The position numbers and the translations under genes are program-made. The notes beneath the pieces are model-generated. The model saw nothing but the letters and a program-made list of their open reading frames with translations, was not told the DNA's origin and ran no database searches. 7,167 bases of DNA from the NCBI GenBank assembly GCA_005883255.1, contig VAXS01000005.1, positions 1 through 7,167 on the forward strand, given 5' to 3'. Of the stretch, positions 4,560 through 7,167 are shown piece after piece. The DNA is from Actinomycetota bacterium (GTDB lineage: Bacteria > Actinomycetota > Thermoleophilia > Solirubrobacterales > Solirubrobacteraceae). Position 1 is the stretch's first letter. Every line of letters starts with the position of its first letter.

Positions 4560-5224
4560 GCGGCGCCGCCGTCGAGATCGACGGCGTCTCGAAGACCTAC
4601 GACGGGCGGGTCAGGGCGCTGCGGGACGTGTCGCTGCGCCTCGGGCCCGGCGACTTCGCCGCGCTCACGGGCCCGTCCGGGAGCGGGAAGAGCACGCTGC
4701 TGAACCTGATCGGCTCGCTCGACAGCCCGGACGCGGGCACGATCGTGGTCGACGGGCAGCGGGTCGATCGTCTCGCGCACCCGCACCGGTTCCGGCTCGA
4801 GGTGATCGGCTTCGTCTTCCAGTTCCACCACCTGCTGCCGATGCTCACCGCGCGCGAGAACGTCGAGGTGCCGCTGATCGCCGCCGGCCTCCCGAGCGGC
4901 GAGCGCCACGAGCGCGCTGACGAGCTGCTGGGCGAGGTGGGGCTGGCCGCGCGCGCGAGCCACCTCCCGTCGCAGCTGTCCGGCGGCGAGCGCCAGCGGG
5001 TGGCGGTGGCGCGCGCGCTGGCCAACCGCCCGCGGCTGCTGCTGGCCGACGAGCCCACCGGCGCGCTGGACTCCGTCGCCGGGGAGCGGATCCTCGACCT
5101 CCTCGGGCGGCTGCGCGAGGCGTACGGGATGACGATGGTGGTCGTCAGCTACGACCCGGGCATCGGCGAGCGGGCCGAGCGGATGCTGCGGCTGGAGGAC
5201 GGGCGGATCGTCGAGGACGCCTAG
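4556..5224 (+). CDS. ABC transporter ATP-binding protein, LolD/MacB type
   Basis: A 222-residue cytoplasmic nucleotide-binding subunit that drives a MacB/LolCE/FtsX-type permease, moving lipoproteins, peptides or other amphiphiles by mechanotransmission rather than bulk transport. Motifs in order: Walker A GPSGSGKST (39-47), Q-loop Gln89 in FVFQFHHLLP, signature LSGGERQR (141-148), Walker B LLLADE (161-166) with catalytic Glu166, and D-loop ALD (170-172). The FQFHHLLP(M)LTAREN stretch is typical of the LolD/MacB clade. At the switch (H-loop), where VTHD or VSHD is expected, it reads VVSYD, with Tyr199 replacing His (codon TAC at 5150-5152; CAC would be one transition away). The rest of the C-terminus (RMLRLEDGRI) is normal. 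Translation begins at GTG inside the lipoprotein stop codon, so the two are translationally coupled. The likely partner permease is convergent and on the other strand. Confidence 0.95.
   Translation: MSGAAVEIDGVSKTYDGRVRALRDVSLRLGPGDFAALTGPSGSGKSTLLNLIGSLDSPDAGTIVVDGQRVDRLAHPHRFRLEVIGFVFQFHHLLPMLTARENVEVPLIAAGLPSGERHERADELLGEVGLAARASHLPSQLSGGERQRVAVARALANRPRLLLADEPTGALDSVAGERILDLLGRLREAYGMTMVVVSYDPGIGERAERMLRLEDGRIVEDA
5221..5224. other. shared CTAG: overlapping stop codons of ATPase and permease genes
   Basis: The ATPase ends in TAG at 5222-5224 and the permease, on the minus strand, ends in TAG at 5223-5221. As at 2892-2895, one CTAG palindrome provides both stops and the convergent genes overlap by 4 bases, leaving no space for a terminator. 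Confidence 0.9.
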
Positions 5225-6321
5225 CCGCGCGCCAGCGCCGCGGCGGGCGCCAGCCGGGTGACCCGCCAGGCGGGATACAGGCCGCCCAGCACACCGATCG
5301 CGATCCCCACGATCAGGCCGCGTCCCAGGGCCCAGGCCGTCACGTCCGGGCTGACGAACGCGCCGGCCGAGAAGGCCCGCACCACCAGCTCTCCCGCCGA
5401 CACGCCCAGCGCCAGTCCCAGCGCGGCGCCCAGCAGGCTCACCCCCACCCCCTCGCCCAGGATCAGCGCGGCCACCCGCCCGCGACCGAAGCCGACGGCG
5501 GCCAGCAGCGCCAGCTCGCGCTCGCGCTCCAGGACGGCCAGCAGCATCGTGTTGGTCACCGAGATCCCGCCGATGAGCAGCGCCAGCAGCGCGATCACCA
5601 GCGCCGCCTTGCGCACGATCTGGAAGCTCGTGCTCGACCGGGCGGCCTGCTCGGGGTTGGTGATCGTCACCGTGCCGGGGAACCGCCGCTCCAGGCCGCG
5701 GGCCGCGCTCCCTAGGCCGGCCCGGGGCCGCAGCGCCACCGCGATCGTGGTGGCGCCCTGGGGCTGTCGCGCCAGCGACTGGGCGAACGCCAGCGGGACC
5801 ACCACCCCGTCGTCCTCGAAGGCCACGCCCGAGTGGAAGGTCCCGACCACCGGCACGCGGCGCCCCTTGAGCTCGAGCGTCTGGCCGACGTGGAGGCCCA
5901 GGCGGCCGGCCAGCTCGTCGCCCACGGCGGCCTCGCGATCCGCCGGCCGCCGCCCGGCGGTCATCACCAGCCGCTGCGAGACGAACCCGTCGGGCTCGAT
6001 CCCGAAGACCAGCGACGAGGGCGAGCGCGGGACCGCCTCCACCACCAGCTGGATCGGCGTGGCCTGCGCCACGCCGGGCGCCCGCGCCACCCGGTCGGCC
6101 AGCGAGACCGGCAGGACCGAAGCGGTGGGGTCAGAGACGCTGCGCTGGAAGAGCCCGAGGTCGGCCTGGCCCAGGTGGATCAGCCCCCGGGCGCTGTTCT
6201 GGATGCCCTGGGTGAGTGCCAGCAGCGCCACGATCGTAGCCACGCCCACCGCGATCCCCGTGGCGGTGAGCAGCGTGCGCGCCCGGTGGCGGAACAGGTT
6301 GGCCCGGATCAGCCCGACCAC
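5221..6321 (-). CDS. ABC transporter permease, MacB/FtsX type
   Basis: A 366-residue membrane subunit of a MacB/LolC-like ABC transporter, with the classical four-helix plan. TM1 is about 17-37 after a basic N-terminus (RANLFRHRARTLLT). A large extracytoplasmic MacB-PCD-like domain spans about 40-235, including a beta-rich segment with EAAVGDELAGRLGLHVGQTL (130-149). TM2 (about 238-261), TM3 (284-312) and TM4 (332-350) follow. The cytoplasmic loop ERERELALLAAVGFGRGRV (265-283) is the coupling helix typical of this family, and the end YPAWRVTRLAPAAAL (349-363) is the canonical FtsX-family C-terminus. It almost certainly pairs with the adjacent ATPase, although it is on the opposite strand. The GTG start at 6321 has no ribosome binding site; TAGCAT lies 10 bases upstream, and the frame is also open further up. 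The gene follows the glycoside hydrolase by 39 bases on the same strand. Confidence 0.93.
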   Translation of the reverse strand: MVGLIRANLFRHRARTLLTATGIAVGVATIVALLALTQGIQNSARGLIHLGQADLGLFQRSVSDPTASVLPVSLADRVARAPGVAQATPIQLVVEAVPRSPSSLVFGIEPDGFVSQRLVMTAGRRPADREAAVGDELAGRLGLHVGQTLELKGRRVPVVGTFHSGVAFEDDGVVVPLAFAQSLARQPQGATTIAVALRPRAGLGSAARGLERRFPGTVTITNPEQAARSSTSFQIVRKAALVIALLALLIGGISVTNTMLLAVLERERELALLAAVGFGRGRVAALILGEGVGVSLLGAALGLALGVSAGELVVRAFSAGAFVSPDVTAWALGRGLIVGIAIGVLGGLYPAWRVTRLAPAAALARG

Positions 6322-6331
6322 GGCGGCGCCG

Positions 6332-6337
6332 ATGCTA
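6332..6337 (-). promoter_or_regulatory. possible -10 box upstream of the permease
   Basis: TAGCAT on the minus strand (6337-6332), identical to the box before the lipoprotein gene, ends 10 bases before the permease GTG. It could give the permease its own nearly leaderless transcript and coordinate it with the ATPase operon. The spacing is less ideal and no -35 is evident. Confidence 0.28.
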
Positions 6338-6360
6338 CGGCGCGCGCCGGCCGGCGGGCG

Positions 6361-7167
6361 CTAGGGGTAGCTCAGGAAGCGCGCGCTGCGCAAGCCCTGC
6401 CGGAGCACCGCCGCCGAGCGGGGATAGCGCTGCAGGCGGAAGATCCCGCTCGGCTCGTTGCCCTGGTTGAGCAGCACCATCCGCACCTGCGGGTGGCTGC
6501 CCACCCAGCGCAGGAACGAGCGGAAGAACCCGGGCGCGTCGCCGCTCTGCCAGATCCCCCACTCGCCGAACGCGAACGGCTTGCCCAGGCGTGAGTAGGC
6601 GCGGTAGAAGCGGCTCAGGCCCGACCAGTTGGGATAGCCCGAGTAGAAGTCGGTCCCGATCCAGTCCACCCAGGCCGCGCCGGGCCAGTACGCGCGGACC
6701 GAGTTCCCGGCCACGTTGGGGTCGCCGGCCACCTGCGGGCACCACAGGAAGGCGGTGCGCGTGGAGGGAAGCGTCGCGCGCCCGGTGCGGACCGGCGGCA
6801 GGCCCAGGGCGGCGAGCCGCCGATCGATCGCGGCCACGTTCCCGCCCCGCAGGACCAGCACGGTCCGCCGCCAGGCGCGGACAAAAGCCGCGGTCGAGTG
6901 ACCACCGCCGCGCCGCCCGCCCGAGGACGAGTAGGCGCTGTAGACGTTGTTGCCCTGGTTCATCTCGGCGTAGGGCCGGACGTAGACCACGTCGCCGGCG
7001 GCGCCCAGCTCGCGGTTGAGGCCCAGCAGGTAGGGATCGCCCGAGCCCCGGGCGATGGCGGCCGGGCTGATCCGCTCGCTGCCGTCCTGGCGGGCGGTGG
7101 TCAGCGACAGCGCCAGGCGCACGTGCAGCTCCCGGGCCAGCGCCAGGCGGGCGCGCAGGAACTGGTA
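6361..7167 (-). CDS. GH26-like glycoside hydrolase (5' end off window)
   Basis: C-terminal 268 residues of a TIM-barrel glycosidase resembling GH26 (beta-mannanase-like, clan GH-A). The start and any signal peptide lie beyond the right edge; the frame is open to base 7167. Residues are numbered from the first visible codon. YVRPYAEMNQGNN (62-74) matches the GH26 'RPxxEMN' motif, with Glu68 (6966-6964) as candidate acid/base. FGEWGI (200-205) gives Glu202 (6564-6562) as candidate nucleophile at the end of a later strand. WVDWIGTDFYSGYPNW (166-181) is the conserved segment before it. The Ser/Gly-rich insert at about 78-91 is probably a surface loop. The substrate is not evident; polymer or exopolysaccharide mannoside-type bonds are a family-based guess. 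A GTG at 7122 could be mistaken for the start but lies inside conserved sequence. It is followed after 39 bases by the permease on the same strand, so the two may share a transcript. Confidence 0.82.
   Translation of the reverse strand, partial: YQFLRARLALARELHVRLALSLTTARQDGSERISPAAIARGSGDPYLLGLNRELGAAGDVVYVRPYAEMNQGNNVYSAYSSSGGRRGGGHSTAAFVRAWRRTVLVLRGGNVAAIDRRLAALGLPPVRTGRATLPSTRTAFLWCPQVAGDPNVAGNSVRAYWPGAAWVDWIGTDFYSGYPNWSGLSRFYRAYSRLGKPFAFGEWGIWQSGDAPGFFRSFLRWVGSHPQVRMVLLNQGNEPSGIFRLQRYPRSAAVLRQGLRSARFLSYP

Noticed and set aside
6345..6356. 12-base palindrome CGCCGG-CCGGCG after the glycosidase stop as a terminator
   Set aside because: It has no loop and no following T-tract on the minus strand, and it is GC-rich by composition. 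It is not a convincing intrinsic terminator.
5258..6364. Plus-strand open frame of 368 codons
   Set aside because: It is a Ser/Arg/Pro/Thr-rich shadow of the permease, which has clear family motifs on the minus strand.
1..7167. tRNA, rRNA, CRISPR array, insertion sequence or prophage genes
   Set aside because: None seen on either strand: no cloverleaf-like sequence, regularly spaced repeats, transposase or integrase motifs, or terminal inverted repeats with target duplications.

Overview
The window is very GC-rich (roughly three quarters G+C by eye, not counted). Genes are densely packed, third codon positions are almost all G or C, and GTG is the dominant start codon. Together with the protein style this suggests a high-GC actinobacterium; the short Cys-Gly-rich lipoprotein and the 'MALP-type' SDR start in particular remind me of Thermoleophilia/Solirubrobacterales. 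The lineage is inference and no marker gene is present. The region looks like ordinary chromosome: no tRNA, rRNA, CRISPR, transposase, integrase or phage gene was seen, and there is no gene-free stretch over 300 bases (largest gap about 108 bases).

Layout. (1) 1-1580, minus strand: an alpha-acetolactate decarboxylase (budA type), followed 4 bases later by an NAD-dependent epimerase/dehydratase-like protein that runs off the left edge; the two look like an operon. (2) 1689-2895, plus strand: a 75-residue protein of unknown function, then a second extended-SDR epimerase/reductase 7 bases downstream, with a small hairpin across the junction. (3) 2892-4046, minus strand: a two-helix membrane protein of 94 residues, then a classical short-chain dehydrogenase. 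(4) 4134-5224, plus strand: a secreted lipoprotein overlapping by 4 bases an ABC-transporter ATPase of the LolD/MacB type. (5) 5221-7167, minus strand: a GH26-like glycoside hydrolase (5' end off the right edge), then a MacB/FtsX-type ABC permease.

The likely functional groupings are acetoin formation from acetolactate with an unassigned oxidoreductase (1), and a lipoprotein/ATPase/permease ABC system of the MacB or Lol kind (4-5). The ATPase and permease of this system are transcribed toward each other rather than in one operon.

Notable points: both convergent gene pairs end in the same palindrome, CTAG, so one tetranucleotide supplies a TAG stop on each strand. The ATPase has Tyr where the H-loop His is expected. 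The classical SDR has Leu where the catalytic Asn is expected. Two genes start on a GTG exactly 7 bases after a TAGNNT box, which looks like leaderless transcription. I did not find a clearly new multi-gene system; the most unusual item is the split, convergent ABC module with the atypical switch residue.
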